A model generated the notes under the pieces. The model ran no database searches. It worked only from the letters and a program-made list of their open reading frames with translations, and was not told the origin of the DNA. From DATGMP01 sp035293565 (GTDB lineage: Bacteria > Pseudomonadota > Alphaproteobacteria > BOG-932 > Roseiterribacteraceae): DNA of 50,524 bases. The stretch covers positions 1-50,524 of the forward strand of contig DATGMP010000146.1 of NCBI GenBank assembly GCA_035293565.1, in the 5' to 3' direction. Position numbers and translations under genes: made by a program. Positions 16,470 through 26,587 of the stretch are shown here, one piece after another (position 1 is the stretch's first letter; every line of letters begins with the position of its first letter).

Positions 16470-17630
16470 TTAGTCCAACGGCTGGGGTTCTTCAGGGCCC
16501 GGCCGGAGCAGATATCCGCAGCCGAGGCGCCTGGCCTCCGCCGCCTCATCCGCGACCGCAACCAGCCCCACGACGGTCACCCACCCTGTTTCGCGCAATC
16601 GCCTGGCATCCTGGACTGAACGCCCGGCCGGAATATAGACCCGCGGCGCAGGCGAAGCCTGGGGCGCTGCGGCGACGATCGAATCGGCGAGCAAACTGAA
16701 TCCGACGGCCGGTTCGCCGGGGCCGGAGTCGCCGGCGCCGATCCGGTATCGGCCGCCGCGACCGAGCTCGCGTCTGACGCCTTTGGCGAATATCGTAAAG
16801 CTCAAGCCGGTCTGGTACTCGAAGCCCTGGCGCTCGACAGGGTCGACTGTCAGGACCAGCGCCGGCTCGGCCTCCCGGATGCGGCGGACTGTTTCGATCA
16901 GCCGCGCGCGGTCGGGCTCCGCCGAAGCGGGCAAGTCCAGCGTCGACAGTTTCTCGATCGCGCGAGCCGCCGGGCCAGCCACCTCGAGCAGGCTCGCGAG
17001 TAGCTTGCCGAGACCCGGCTCTGTAGCCACAGCGGCCGCATCGCGCCGGGCTAGCGAAGCCGCCAGACGCGTCTCGGTTTCTCCTGAAACGCCATGGGCG
17101 GCGAAGATGGCTGGCACCATCGTGGGCAAATTCAGATCGATCGACAGCCCCTGCACCCCGAGCGCATCCAGCGCATGGCTTGCCAGCAGCACGATCTCGG
17201 CGTCCGCCGCAGCATCGAGGCTGCCGATGAGCTCGCAGCCGATCTGGCGCAGCTGGCGAGACGAGCTGAGCTTGCCGCCGCCCACCCTGAGCACCTCGCC
17301 GGCATAGCAGAGGCGCAGGGGGCGCGGGGCGTTGGCCAGCCGCGAAGAGGCGATCCGCGCGACCTGAAGGGTCATATCGGCGCGTACACCCATCATGCGC
17401 TTGGATTCGGGATCGAGCAGCCGGAAGGTTTGGCGAGCCCAGGGCTGCCCCATGCCCAGCACCAGACTCTCCTCGAACTCGATCAGCGGCGGCTTGACCC
17501 GCTCGTACCCGTGCGCCCCGAAAGCGCCCATGGCGCGCTCGACCAGGGCGGCCTCCCGTTCGGCCTCGGGCGGCAGCAGATCATGTAGCCCCACCGGCAG
17601 CAGGGCGCGTTCGCGAAGCGACGAATCCAT
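16470..17630 (-). CDS. hisZ: ATP phosphoribosyltransferase regulatory subunit HisZ
   Basis: A 386-residue paralogue of class II histidyl-tRNA synthetase. It starts L-L-P-V-G-L-H-D-L-L-P-P-E-A-E-R-E and has the motif-2-like region (M-G-V-R-A-D-M-T-L-Q-V-A-R-I) and the F-E-Y-Q-T-G-L-S-F motif characteristic of HisZ. It lacks the anticodon-binding C-terminal domain of HisRS. HisZ assembles with the short form of HisG (HisGS) to make active, histidine-sensitive ATP phosphoribosyltransferase, the first step of histidine synthesis. Its presence predicts a short hisG and a separate hisS elsewhere in the genome; neither is in this window. It sits between serA and purA; all three pathways draw on common one-carbon and phosphoribosyl metabolism. 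Confidence 0.9.
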   Translation of the reverse strand: MDSSLRERALLPVGLHDLLPPEAEREAALVERAMGAFGAHGYERVKPPLIEFEESLVLGMGQPWARQTFRLLDPESKRMMGVRADMTLQVARIASSRLANAPRPLRLCYAGEVLRVGGGKLSSSRQLRQIGCELIGSLDAAADAEIVLLASHALDALGVQGLSIDLNLPTMVPAIFAAHGVSGETETRLAASLARRDAAAVATEPGLGKLLASLLEVAGPAARAIEKLSTLDLPASAEPDRARLIETVRRIREAEPALVLTVDPVERQGFEYQTGLSFTIFAKGVRRELGRGGRYRIGAGDSGPGEPAVGFSLLADSIVAAAPQASPAPRVYIPAGRSVQDARRLRETGWVTVVGLVAVADEAAEARRLGCGYLLRPGPEEPQPLD

Positions 17631-17678
17631 GAACCCGACTTTAGCGCAGGCGCACGGATTGTGCGCCCCCCGTCACGA

Positions 17679-19253
17679 TCAGAAGCTCAGGACACGGGTG
17701 CTGACCACATTCGGCAACGTTCCGATCTTGCGCAGCACCGCGTCGTCGACCCGCTGGTCTACAGCAACCAGGCAGAAGGCGCGCCCGCCGGCGGCCGTAC
17801 GGCCGTTGTTGAAGCCCGCGATGTTGATTTGGGCGTCGCCCAAGGTTCGACCCAGGCTGCCGATAAATCCCGGCTTGTCGAGGTTCTCGATCAGCAGCAT
17901 GTGCGGCGTCAGCTCGGCTTCGGTCGGAACGCCATCGATCGTCACGATGCGCGGTTTGTCGCCGAACAGCGTGCCGGTGACAGAGCGATGCCCGCAAGCG
18001 CCGTCGACCGTCACGCGGATCGCGGTCTGGTACTCGCTCGACTGGTCGCTGCGGCTTTCGACGACCTTGATGTCCCGCTCGCGCGCGATGATCGGGGCAT
18101 TGACCATATTGACGGTCTCGATTTGGGTCGAAAGCAGGCCTTTCAGCACAACCGCCGTCAGCGGCCGCAGGTTGAGGGCGGCCACATGGCCCTCATACTC
18201 GATCTTGATCTGCGTCAGCCCGCCTTCGGTGATCTGCCCAGCGAAGCTGCCGAGCTGCTCGGCGAGCCTGAGATAGGGGCGGAGCTTGGGCGCATCCTCG
18301 GCCGACAGTGACGGCATGTTGACCGCGTTGATGACCGCGCCATGCAGCAGGAAGTCCGCCATCTGCTCCGCGACTTGCAGCGCCACATTCTCCTGCGCCT
18401 CGGTGGTGGAGGCGCCCAGATGCGGCGTGCAGATCACCTGCTCGAGCGAGAACAGAGGGCTCTCCTTCGCGGGCTCGACGCTGAAGACATCGAGGCCGGC
18501 CCCGGCGACATGGCCGCCTTGGAGCGCGGCCAGCAAGGCGGCCTCGTCGACGAGGCCGCCGCGTGCGCAGTTGATGATCCTGACACCCTTCTTCGTCTTG
18601 GCGAGCGCCTTGGCGTCGATGATGTTCTTGGTCTGCTCGGTCAGCGGCGTGTGCAGCGTAATGAAATCCGCACGCGCCAGAAGATCATCGAGCTCGACCT
18701 TCTCGACTCCGAGATCGGTGGCGCGCTCGGGCGATAGGAACGGGTCATAGGCGATCACCCGCATCTTCAGGCCCAGCGCACGATCGGCGACGATGCTGCC
18801 GATATTGCCGCAGCCGATCACGCCCAGCACCTTGCCGGTCAACTCGACACCCATGAAACGGGACTTCTCCCACTTGCCCGCGTGGGTCGAGGTATTGGCC
18901 TGCGGAATGTCGCGGGCCAACGCGAACAGCATCGCTATGGCGTGCTCAGCCGTGGTGATCGAGTTGCCGAACGGTGTGTTCATGACCACGACGCCGCGCG
19001 CCGAAGCGGACGGTATGTCGACATTGTCGACGCCGATGCCGGCGCGGCCGACAACTTTCAGCGCGTGCGCCGATTCTAGAATGTCCTTTGTGACTTTGGT
19101 CGCGGAGCGGATGGCAAGGCCGTCATAGTCGCCGATGATCGCCTTGAGTTGATCCGGCTTCAGGCCGGTCTTCATGTCGACGTCGATGCCGCGATCGCGG
19201 AAAATGTCGACCGCGCGCGGGCTCAGCTCGTCGGAGATGAGAACTTTGGGCAT
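17679..19253 (-). CDS. serA: D-3-phosphoglycerate dehydrogenase
   Basis: First enzyme of serine synthesis: 3-phosphoglycerate plus NAD+ to 3-phosphohydroxypyruvate. The 524-residue protein is the long type. The N-terminal substrate-binding half begins P-K-V-L-I-S-D-E-L-S. The Rossmann domain follows with G-K-V-L-G-V-I-G-C-G-N-I-G. Catalytic-region motifs are N-C-A-R-G-G-L-V-D-E and C-T-P-H-L-G-A-S-T (catalytic His). An intervening ASB-type domain is present, and a C-terminal ACT domain (about residues 450-524, L-L-I-E-N-L-D-K-P-G-F-I-G) may give serine feedback control. It lies 114 bp downstream of serC on the same strand, with a REP-like repeat in the gap. Confidence 0.96.
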   Translation of the reverse strand: MPKVLISDELSPRAVDIFRDRGIDVDMKTGLKPDQLKAIIGDYDGLAIRSATKVTKDILESAHALKVVGRAGIGVDNVDIPSASARGVVVMNTPFGNSITTAEHAIAMLFALARDIPQANTSTHAGKWEKSRFMGVELTGKVLGVIGCGNIGSIVADRALGLKMRVIAYDPFLSPERATDLGVEKVELDDLLARADFITLHTPLTEQTKNIIDAKALAKTKKGVRIINCARGGLVDEAALLAALQGGHVAGAGLDVFSVEPAKESPLFSLEQVICTPHLGASTTEAQENVALQVAEQMADFLLHGAVINAVNMPSLSAEDAPKLRPYLRLAEQLGSFAGQITEGGLTQIKIEYEGHVAALNLRPLTAVVLKGLLSTQIETVNMVNAPIIARERDIKVVESRSDQSSEYQTAIRVTVDGACGHRSVTGTLFGDKPRIVTIDGVPTEAELTPHMLLIENLDKPGFIGSLGRTLGDAQINIAGFNNGRTAAGGRAFCLVAVDQRVDDAVLRKIGTLPNVVSTRVLSF

Positions 19254-19273
19254 AGCTTCCTCACAATTCTTGG

Positions 19274-19356
19274 ATCGTCATTCCGGCAAAGCCGGAATCC
19301 ATGTGACCGCATGCGGAGGCATATGAATGGGTCGCGGCTTTCGCCGAGACGACGAA
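19274..19356. repeat. REP-like imperfect palindrome in the serC-serA gap
   Basis: The 114-bp gap between serC and serA holds a perfect stem ATTCCGGC-AAA-GCCGGAAT at 19280-19298 within CGTCATTCCGGC. A second, roughly inverted arm at 19331-19355 (G-rich to CGCCGAGACGACGA) completes a larger imperfect palindrome. The core resembles the CGTCATTCCGGC-type interspersed palindromes common between genes in many proteobacteria. It may stabilise mRNA or reduce read-through between the two serine genes. Only one copy is recognised in this window, so the repeat status rests on resemblance. Confidence 0.5.
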
Positions 19357-19367
19357 GGGTTGCTGGA

Positions 19368-20543
19368 TCAGGCGGCTTGCGCGCCGGCCTGCTGCTTCAG
19401 TTGCGCATAGGCCCAGTCGAGCCAAGGCAGCAGCGCCTCGATATCGGCATTCTCGACCGTTGCGCCGCCCCAGATTCGAAGGCCCGGCGGAGCGGAGCGA
19501 TACGCCGCGATGTCGAACGCCACCTTCTCGCTTTCGAGCAGGCTCGCCAGCTTCTTGGCGGTCTCGGCTTGCGCTTCGTCCGACAGGCCGGCGAACCAGG
19601 GATCGACGATCTTGAGGCAGATCGACGTGCAGGAGCGGGTTTTTGGGTCCTCGGCGAGGAAATCGACCCATTGCGTCTGGCCGACCCAGCGCGCGATTGC
19701 CGAGAGATTGGCCTCCGACCGCTTGATCAGCCCTTCGAGACCGCCGACCGACTCGGCCCATTTGAGGCCGTCGATCGCATCCTCGACGCAGAGCATCGAT
19801 GGCGTGTTGATCGTGTCGCCCTTGAAGACCGCCTCGTCCAGCTTTCCGCCCTTCACCAAGCGGAAGATCTTGGGCAGCGGCCATTTGGGTGTCGTGCTTT
19901 CGAGACGCGCGACGGCGCGCGGCGACAGAACCAGCATGCCGTGGGCCGCTTCGCCGCCCAGCACCTTCTGCCAGGACCAGGTGACGACATCGAGCTTGTC
20001 CCAAGGCAGCTTCATCGCGAACACGGCCGACGTCGCGTCGCAGATCGTGAGGCCTTCGCGATCGGCGGGGATCCAGCCGCCATCGCCGACGCGCACTCCG
20101 GAAGTCGTGCCGTTCCAGAGGAAGACGACATCCTTCTTGAAATCGACCTCGGCGAGGTTCGGCAGTTTGCCGTAATCCGCAGTGAGCGTCCGCGCATCGA
20201 CCTTAAGCTGCTTGACGATATCGGTGACCCAGTCCTGGCCGAAGCTCTCCCAGGCGAGCACATCGACCGGACGCGATCCGAGCAGCGACCAGAGCGCCAT
20301 CTCGACCGCGCCCGTGTCGGAGGCGGCGACGATACCGATCCGGTAGTCGGCGGGAATGCCGAGAAGCTTGCGGCTGCGATCCAGAACTTCGCCGAGCTTG
20401 GCTTTGCCGAGCTTGGAGCGATGCGAGCGGCCGAGCGCGGCATCCTTGAGCTGATCGAGGGACCAGCCGGGGCGCTTTGCGCAGGGACCAGAGGAAAAAT
20501 TGGGGGAAGACGGCCGTAGCGACGGCCTTGCAGCGGTAGTCAT
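19368..20543 (-). CDS. serC: Phosphoserine aminotransferase
   Basis: Second step of serine synthesis: transfers an amino group from glutamate to 3-phosphohydroxypyruvate; it also serves pyridoxal phosphate synthesis. The 391-residue protein begins with the alphaproteobacterial pattern P-N-F-S-S-G-P-C-A-K-R-P-G-W. The PLP-binding lysine lies in T-W-S-W-Q-K-V-L-G-G-E. Near the middle, A-A-S-D-T-G-A-V-E-M-A is a substrate-side motif. The ATG is preceded by GGAAGG with good spacing. It is the first large gene of the serC-serA-hisZ-purA run, and a structured leader candidate lies directly upstream. Confidence 0.95.
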   Translation of the reverse strand: MTTAARPSLRPSSPNFSSGPCAKRPGWSLDQLKDAALGRSHRSKLGKAKLGEVLDRSRKLLGIPADYRIGIVAASDTGAVEMALWSLLGSRPVDVLAWESFGQDWVTDIVKQLKVDARTLTADYGKLPNLAEVDFKKDVVFLWNGTTSGVRVGDGGWIPADREGLTICDATSAVFAMKLPWDKLDVVTWSWQKVLGGEAAHGMLVLSPRAVARLESTTPKWPLPKIFRLVKGGKLDEAVFKGDTINTPSMLCVEDAIDGLKWAESVGGLEGLIKRSEANLSAIARWVGQTQWVDFLAEDPKTRSCTSICLKIVDPWFAGLSDEAQAETAKKLASLLESEKVAFDIAAYRSAPPGLRIWGGATVENADIEALLPWLDWAYAQLKQQAGAQAA

Positions 20544-20566
20544 AGCTATTCCTTCCAGAATAGATG

Positions 20567-20654
20567 CGACCCGGTGGGGGGTCGTGGCCCGCCTCGGGTG
20601 ATACGCCCCGATTGGTTTCCGGTCAATTACCGCTGCTGCGATGCAGCCATGCGG
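20567..20654 (-). promoter_or_regulatory. Hairpin-rich leader upstream of serC
   Basis: The 140 bp between the small gene at 20684 and serC contains two hairpins. The serC-proximal one is CGACCC-(6 nt)-GGGTCG at 20567-20584, about 7 bp before the GGAAGG ribosome site. The distal one at 20630-20654 combines CCGC/GCGG and GCTGC/GCAGC arms. A structured serC leader motif has been described upstream of serC-serA in alphaproteobacteria; whether this is that motif cannot be settled by eye. No clear T-run follows the proximal stem. Confidence 0.35.
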
Positions 20655-20683
20655 TTCGAAAAGCGCTCTTCGGGAATGACGCT

Positions 20684-20866
20684 TTAGGTTGGCGGCAATT
20701 CGCCGCGCGTCTTGGCCGTGAGTTGAAAGCGCCTCAACGCCTCCGCCGCCTCGTCAACTCGGGCTTGCGCCTCAGCTTCGGGCGAGCGGCCATTCCGCTC
20801 GGCGGCTTGCCTGAGTTCCTCGATCACTTGCTGAGCGCTGATTTTGGTGCATGAAACCCGCCGCAT
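20684..20866 (-). CDS. Small hypothetical protein, 60 residues
   Basis: A short open frame with a well-placed GGAGA ribosome site before its ATG. The product is hydrophilic and helical, with heptad-like charge patterning (V-I-E-E-L-R-Q-A-A-E-R-N-G-R-S-P-E-A-E-A-Q-A-R-V-D-E-A-A-E-A-L). There is no membrane segment and no family I recognise. It lies between thiD and serC on the same strand, in a stretch of about 380 bp otherwise without genes. The ribosome site and plausible composition are the only support; it could still be a chance frame. Confidence 0.42.
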   Translation of the reverse strand: MRRVSCTKISAQQVIEELRQAAERNGRSPEAEAQARVDEAAEALRRFQLTAKTRGELPPT

Positions 20867-20925
20867 GATGGTCTCCGGGTTGTTGGGTCTAAGCAGCAGT
20901 CGAAAAAACCGCAGCAGCGAATCGA

Positions 20926-21732
20926 CTAACCAGTCTTGGCCACTTTTGCCGCTCCATGTCCCAGCGGTCCTTGCCCCCGACCCAATCCCGGAGCGGCGCG
21001 GATGGCGGCTTCGAGATAGGCCTCGGCCTGCTCGATCGCCTTGGGCAGCGGACGCCCCAGCGCGATGCCGGTGGCGATCGCCGAGGCGAGCGTGCAGCCC
21101 GTACCGTGGGTGTGCTGCGTGTCGATCCGGGGGTGGCGATATTCGTGATGGCCGAACTCACCCACCAGCACATCGATGATGCCGTTGCCGGGCAGATGGC
21201 CGCCGGTCAGGAAGACGTTCTGCGAGCCCAAGGACAGCAGCATCTCGGCGACGTGCTCGCGGTCCTCGGGATCGCGCACGGGCGCGCCGGTCAGCGCTTC
21301 GGCCTCGGGGAGATTGGGCGTTAGCAGGAAGGCAAGGAGGGCGAGCCGCCGCTTCATCGCATCGAAGCCGGCATGGTCCAGGAGCGGGGTTCCATCCTTG
21401 GCCAGCATAACGGGGTCGACGACGACAGGGATGTCGCGCGCCAGGGGCGATTCCAGAATGTCGGAGACCGCTTCGATGATGTCGGCGTTCGCCATCATGC
21501 CGATCTTGATGACATCGGCGCCGATATCCTCGAGCACGACACGCATCTGATGGGCGACGAAATCAGCCGACACCACATGAGTGGCGAAAACGCCGCGCGT
21601 ATTTTGCGCCGTGAGCGCCGTAATCGCCGTCGTGGCATAGCCGCCCAGCGCCATCACGGTCTTGATGTCCGCCTGGATTCCTGCGCCGCCACCGGAATCC
21701 GAGGCCGCGACGATCAGCACGCGGCCCCTCAT
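20926..21732 (-). CDS. thiD: Hydroxymethylpyrimidine/phosphomethylpyrimidine kinase
   Basis: Phosphorylates HMP and then HMP-phosphate in thiamine synthesis. The 268-residue ribokinase-fold protein starts with V-L-I-V-A-A-S-D-S-G-G-G-A-G-I-Q-A-D, the ThiD signature. It retains D-P-V-M-L-A-K-D-G and the anion-hole/catalytic motif H-G-T-G-C-T-L-A-S-A-I-A. Its ATG overlaps the glmM stop (ATGA), so the two genes are translated together, although one serves the cell wall and the other a cofactor. thiE, which uses the ThiD product, lies far away at 43372-44019. No TPP riboswitch is seen upstream. Confidence 0.94.
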   Translation of the reverse strand: MRGRVLIVAASDSGGGAGIQADIKTVMALGGYATTAITALTAQNTRGVFATHVVSADFVAHQMRVVLEDIGADVIKIGMMANADIIEAVSDILESPLARDIPVVVDPVMLAKDGTPLLDHAGFDAMKRRLALLAFLLTPNLPEAEALTGAPVRDPEDREHVAEMLLSLGSQNVFLTGGHLPGNGIIDVLVGEFGHHEYRHPRIDTQHTHGTGCTLASAIATGIALGRPLPKAIEQAEAYLEAAIRAAPGLGRGQGPLGHGAAKVAKTG

Positions 21733-23093
21733 TCCGCAGCCGCCTCTTGACGCTCGAAGCCCTCGATCGCGTCGCAGATCGTGTCGACGATCTCGCGGAT
21801 CAGCGCTTCGTCGTCGGCTTCCGCCATGACGCGGATCACCGGCTCGGTTCCGGATTTGCGCACCGACAGGCGGCCGCGCCCGACCAGCCGTGCCTCGGCA
21901 TCGGCGATGCTCGCCCGCACCGTTTCGTCCTCGAGCGAAAGGCCGCCATTGATGCGGATGCTCTTAAGAAGCTGCGGATAGGGCTCGAATAGCGAGAGCG
22001 TTTCGCTCGCCGGCCGGTCCTTTTGCCGGATGCAGGCCAGCACCTGCAGCGCAGCGATCAACCCGTCGCCCGTCGTCGAATAGTCGCTGAGGACAATGTG
22101 GCCCGATTGCTCGCCGCCGACATTGAAGCCGTGCGTGCGCATGTGATCGACCACGTAGCGGTCGCCGACGGGCGTGCGCACGAGCTGTAGGCCCATTGAG
22201 CCGAGGAAACGCTCCAGGCCCAGATTGGACATGAGCGTGGCGACCAGGCCGCCTCCTTTGAGTCTGCCATTGTCGGCCGCGTCGCGCGTGACGAGCGCCA
22301 TGATCTGGTCGCCGTCGATCCGACGTCCCCGTTCGTCGGCCAGGATGAGCCGGTCAGCATCGCCATCGAGCGCCACGCCGATATCGGCGCCGTGCAGCAC
22401 GACCGCATCCTGCATCGCGTCGGGCGCTACCGCGCCGCAGCCGGCATTGATGTTCTTGCCGTCGGGAGCATCGCCGATCGTCACCACCTCGGCGCCGAGT
22501 TCAGCGAAAACGCGAGGACCGACCTTGTAGGCGGCGCCGTTGGCGCAATCGACGACGATCTTCAGGCCTTCGAGGGTCAGTCCTTTGGGAAAGGTGTTTT
22601 TGACGTACTCGATGTAGCGACCGGTCGCGTCCTCCATATGAGCGGCGCGGCCCAGCAGCGACGATGCGGCAAGCCTGCCGGCGAGGTCCGTATCGGCCAG
22701 CGATTCGATAACGCCCTCGACCGCGTCGGACAGCTTGTAGCCATCGGGACCGAAGAGCTTGATCCCATTGTCCTCATACATGTTGTGCGAGGCGGAGATC
22801 ATGACGCCCAGATCGGCTCGCAGGGACCTCGTCAACATCGCCGCGGCCGGCGTCGGCAGCGGGCCGGTCGTGATGACGTCGAGACCCATGGAAATGAAGC
22901 CGGCGGTCAGAGCGGGCTCCAGCATGTAACCGGAAAGGCGCGTATCCTTGCTGATCACGACCCGATGGCGATGATCGCCGCGGCGAAACTGCAATGCAGC
23001 CGCCATCGCGACCTTGAGCGCCGTCTCAGCCGTCATCGGCTCGACATTGGTCCGGCCCCGAATTCCGTCGGTTCCGAAGAGCTTACGCGGCAT
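21729..23093 (-). CDS. glmM: Phosphoglucosamine mutase
   Basis: Converts glucosamine-6-phosphate to glucosamine-1-phosphate for peptidoglycan and lipopolysaccharide precursors. The 454-residue protein starts R-K-L-F-G-T-D-G-I-R-G and has the active-site serine loop I-S-A-S-H-N-M-Y-E-D-N-G-I-K. The metal-binding loop D-G-D-A-D-R and the sugar-binding G-G-E-Q-S-G-H-I motif are present. The phosphate-binding R-K-S-G-T-E-P-V-I-R-V-M lies near the C-terminus. It follows ftsH, a classic ftsH-glmM neighbourhood in proteobacteria, and overlaps thiD by 4 bp. A perfect hairpin in the ftsH-glmM gap may modulate read-through. Confidence 0.97.
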   Translation of the reverse strand: MPRKLFGTDGIRGRTNVEPMTAETALKVAMAAALQFRRGDHRHRVVISKDTRLSGYMLEPALTAGFISMGLDVITTGPLPTPAAAMLTRSLRADLGVMISASHNMYEDNGIKLFGPDGYKLSDAVEGVIESLADTDLAGRLAASSLLGRAAHMEDATGRYIEYVKNTFPKGLTLEGLKIVVDCANGAAYKVGPRVFAELGAEVVTIGDAPDGKNINAGCGAVAPDAMQDAVVLHGADIGVALDGDADRLILADERGRRIDGDQIMALVTRDAADNGRLKGGGLVATLMSNLGLERFLGSMGLQLVRTPVGDRYVVDHMRTHGFNVGGEQSGHIVLSDYSTTGDGLIAALQVLACIRQKDRPASETLSLFEPYPQLLKSIRINGGLSLEDETVRASIADAEARLVGRGRLSVRKSGTEPVIRVMAEADDEALIREIVDTICDAIEGFERQEAAAE

Positions 23094-23126
23094 TCCTGAC
23101 GCCCCTGGACCTATTCTCGTACACGA

Positions 23127-23150
23127 AATCGGCGGCTCCCGCCGCCGATT
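23127..23150 (-). terminator. Perfect 10-bp hairpin between ftsH and glmM
   Basis: AATCGGCGGC and GCCGCCGATT form a perfect 10-bp stem with a 4-base loop, 89 bp after the ftsH stop and 34 bp before the glmM start. Only a short T-run (ATTTCG) follows in the direction of transcription. It could be a weak terminator, an attenuator, or an mRNA-processing or stability element separating ftsH from glmM. Confidence 0.45.
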
Positions 23151-23238
23151 AACGCATGTTCAGCCGTTTCGTCCATACGACAAACGAAGTTGATTGGCGG
23201 TAAATCCGTCAAATTCAGCTTTTTGCCGTATATGTCGC

Positions 23239-25176
<1,938 letters not shown>

Positions 25177-25222
25177 GTAACACTGCCCTTGTCAGAAGCC
25201 TGGGCGGGGTTTTGCCCCCCGG

Positions 25223-26587
25223 TCAGGATAGGCGATCGACCGCCGGACGCGCATCCTCTGTATGACAGATAATGCGTGCATCAGTGTAAACAACGGTAAA
25301 TCTTTCAGGTGCCAAGGGCCAGAGGGTCGCCGTGTATTGGTCGATCCTGGGCGCTTCCCGATCGGCCCAGCCGAGGCTCGGTACGGCCATCAGCCGGCCG
25401 TCCATCGAAATGGCGGGCAGGGTCTGTGCAATCAAAGCGGGCTTGGTCGACCTGGTGCGACGGCGCAGCTCCGAATATCGAGCGGCACCGAGGGCACTGA
25501 CTTCAAACCTACCCTGGGCCGACGGCTCGATGCGCAGGGCAAACCGATTATCCCAACGGGTCCAGCGGCCGGGCGAGAGCTCCAGCGGGGGCGCGACGCG
25601 GCCGGGCTCGCGGGCGACGAGCAGAGCTCCGCGAAAGCGCCGCACGAGGCAACCGGCAAGACTGGCGCCGCGGAAGCCCGTAGCTTCGGATTTTCGAATG
25701 AGCGCGGTGACCGCGTCCCGATCGGGCGAGTATGCGACGCCTCCAACCATGCGCAGGGCGGCGGAGAGGACATCCGGCCGCGCGCCGGGGTCGGCTGCGG
25801 CCAGATCGACGATGGCTGCTCCGTCCGGCCGCGGCTCGGCGATGCGGGCTAGGCTCTCCGCCAGGCCGACCTCGGCCGCCATGCGGTCGAGCCCGGCGCG
25901 GTGACCGGTTGCAAGCAATTCCGCATAAAGCTTCGGATCGGCTTCGAGGCGATCGCGGAGAGCCGTTCGGGCGAAGCGCGACGCACGGTTGCTAGGATCC
26001 TCGATGAATTCCTGACCTGCGGACCGGCAGGTCGCGACGAGCGCCGGCTTTGGCCAGGCGAGGAGCGGCCGGATGAGACGTGCGGCCCCAAGGGACCGGC
26101 TCGCCGACATGCCCGCGAGGCCGCTCGCGCCGCTGCCGCGCTCGACGCGGAAAAGGACGGTCTCCGCCTGATCATCCCGATGATGGGCCGCTGCAAGATG
26201 GAGGATGCCTCGCGCCCGGCAAGCCTCGGCAAGGAGCTCATACCGTGCCCCTCGCGCGGCTTCCTGGAGCCCGGTGGCGGGCTTTGGACCTTGCCAAGGG
26301 AGAATGATGTGCGGAATGCCCCAGGTCCCAAGCCAACCGCCCACGCGCGCGGCTTCGGCGCCGGATTCCGGCCGGAGTCCGTGATCGACGGTCAGCGCCA
26401 GCGCCGATCCGCCGCGCGCTTTGGCCCAGCGGTCGAGCAGCAGGATAAGGGCCATGCTGTCCGGCCCGCCGGAGACGGCGGCGGCGATGCAAGGCTCTGA
26501 TTCGAAAGGCGCGAAGGAACCCATCGCGGCGGCAAAGGCCGCGTCGTCGATCGGGCCGGCCGCCGGGTCGGGCCGGCTTAGCCGCAC
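25223..26587 (-). CDS. tilS: tRNA(Ile)-lysidine synthetase TilS
   Basis: Converts the wobble cytidine of the CAU-anticodon isoleucine tRNA to lysidine so that it reads AUA. The 454-residue protein has the PP-loop ATPase motif S-G-G-P-D-S at residues 39-44, the downstream H-H-R-D-D-Q-A-E-T motif, and a weaker C-terminal substrate-binding region. GTG 26587 is chosen because family-like sequence (D-D-A-A-F-A-A-A-M) begins well before the next ATG; it overlaps the end of cpoB by 10 bp. tilS lies between cpoB and ftsH as in many alphaproteobacteria. Confidence 0.92.
   Translation of the reverse strand: MRLSRPDPAAGPIDDAAFAAAMGSFAPFESEPCIAAAVSGGPDSMALILLLDRWAKARGGSALALTVDHGLRPESGAEAARVGGWLGTWGIPHIILPWQGPKPATGLQEAARGARYELLAEACRARGILHLAAAHHRDDQAETVLFRVERGSGASGLAGMSASRSLGAARLIRPLLAWPKPALVATCRSAGQEFIEDPSNRASRFARTALRDRLEADPKLYAELLATGHRAGLDRMAAEVGLAESLARIAEPRPDGAAIVDLAAADPGARPDVLSAALRMVGGVAYSPDRDAVTALIRKSEATGFRGASLAGCLVRRFRGALLVAREPGRVAPPLELSPGRWTRWDNRFALRIEPSAQGRFEVSALGAARYSELRRRTRSTKPALIAQTLPAISMDGRLMAVPSLGWADREAPRIDQYTATLWPLAPERFTVVYTDARIICHTEDARPAVDRLS

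Noticed and set aside
20867..20925. A TPP riboswitch controlling thiD, or one before thiE
   Set aside because: thiD overlaps glmM and thiE abuts the aldolase, so neither has upstream room for the riboswitch, and no THI-box-like sequence was recognised.
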